6,842 bases of DNA. Origin: an uncultured Bacteroidales bacterium (GTDB lineage: Bacteria; Bacteroidota; Bacteroidia; Bacteroidales; UBA932). The translations under genes and the position numbers were made by a program. The DNA is taken from contig CAMEBJ010000068.1 in assembly GCA_945912085.1 (NCBI GenBank), forward strand, positions 1 through 6,842, read 5' to 3'. A model generated the notes under the pieces. It searched no databases, was not told where the DNA came from, and saw only the letters and a program-made list of their open reading frames with translations. Below, in pieces: positions 6,720 to 6,842 of the stretch (positions within the stretch are counted from its first letter, which is position 1; each line of letters starts with the position of its first letter).

Positions 6720-6744
6720 GAGGTTTTTAAACCTTGGATTTTTG
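6720..6744 (-). repeat. Right inverted repeat, putative crossover site of the DNA invertase
   Basis: Inverted partner of 5910-5934, with exact core GGTTTTTAAACCTTGG (6722-6737). The central dinucleotide is TT (6734-6735) on this strand, so the two asymmetric cores are in opposite orientation, which for serine invertases directs inversion rather than deletion. It lies just downstream of the outward promoter. Confidence 0.88.
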
Positions 6745-6842
6745 GATTGGTATGACACATACGTTAATTTTTTAGAAACAATATATAAAAATAATAAAAC
6801 ATGAAAGACACAAGATTCACTTATTAAGCACCTCAGTTGACG
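6745..6842 (+). other. Right flank of the switch: leader and possible disrupted small ORF
   Basis: Sequence outside the right repeat, downstream of the present promoter direction. It is AT-rich, and 6783-6798 matches the left flank leader (5891-5906, opposite strand) at 15 of 16 positions. A start codon at 6801 opens MKDTRFTY and then TAA at 6825-6827; reading through that stop gives APQLT. This resembles the 'Y..P' start of the left small ORF with a nonsense change. Too little sequence remains to call a gene. Confidence 0.4.

Larger units (their letters stand above)
5910..6744. other. Invertible DNA segment carrying its own invertase and an outward promoter
   Basis: About 835 bp bounded by the inverted repeats. 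Inside, left to right: about 80 bp of AT-rich leader, the serine invertase gene, its intrinsic terminator, then a Bacteroidetes promoter facing out through the right repeat. Inversion maps position x to 12654 minus x, so the -7 box at 6687-6694 would move to 5960-5967 on the minus strand and read into the small ORF and lipoprotein operon. The gene content and order resemble the Salmonella Hin segment in logic: invertase and promoter together inside the inverting DNA. In the orientation given, the lipoprotein operon would be off. Confidence 0.83.

Noticed and set aside
1..6842. CRISPR arrays, tRNA or rRNA genes, transposases
   Set aside because: No short regularly spaced repeats, no cloverleaf-like sequence noticed, and no transposase motifs in any frame.

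Overview
The window looks like a piece of a Bacteroidales chromosome, probably from a gut or oral member. The evidence is a run of fimbrillin-type surface lipoproteins with typical signal peptides, BspA-like leucine-rich repeats, a serine recombinase that reads like the Bacteroides Mpi family, a Bacteroidetes-type promoter (-7 box TAnnTTTG), and no Shine-Dalgarno signals. The genus cannot be settled from this sequence.

Right to left on the minus strand lies an operon-like run of four genes. First is a 48-codon small ORF (5735-5881). Then come two paralogous lipoproteins with fimbrillin-like N-terminal parts and LRR C-terminal parts (3823-5715 and 1838-3817). Last is a lipoprotein that joins a fimbrillin-like N-terminal part to an SGNH-hydrolase-like domain (79-1854). 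Spacings are 19 nt, 5 nt and a 17-nt overlap. A GC-rich hairpin at 30-62 probably ends the transcript. I see no good promoter of its own directly in front of this operon.

From 5910 to 6744 lies what looks like a complete, self-contained invertible switch. Two 25-bp inverted repeats (23/25 matching, with a 16-bp exact core resembling the Hin/hix crossover core, centred on CCAAGG) flank four parts in order: a serine DNA invertase gene (6015-6614), its rho-independent terminator (6622-6645), an outward-facing Bacteroidetes promoter (6664-6694), and the right repeat. As written, the promoter points right, away from the lipoprotein operon. Inversion would place it at about 5960-5990 on the minus strand, reading into the small ORF with a leader of roughly 70 nt. 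The sequence therefore appears to show the operon in its OFF orientation.

The right edge (6745-6842) mirrors the left flank: an AT-rich leader matching the left one at 15 of 16 positions, then a start codon and a short ORF that may be a second small operon-leading protein broken by a stop codon. The switch may therefore choose between two divergent surface operons, but the right-hand one is outside the window. The working model is inferred from sequence: a Hin-like, self-encoded promoter inversion controls phase-variable display of LRR and SGNH domains on fimbrillin-like surface proteins.
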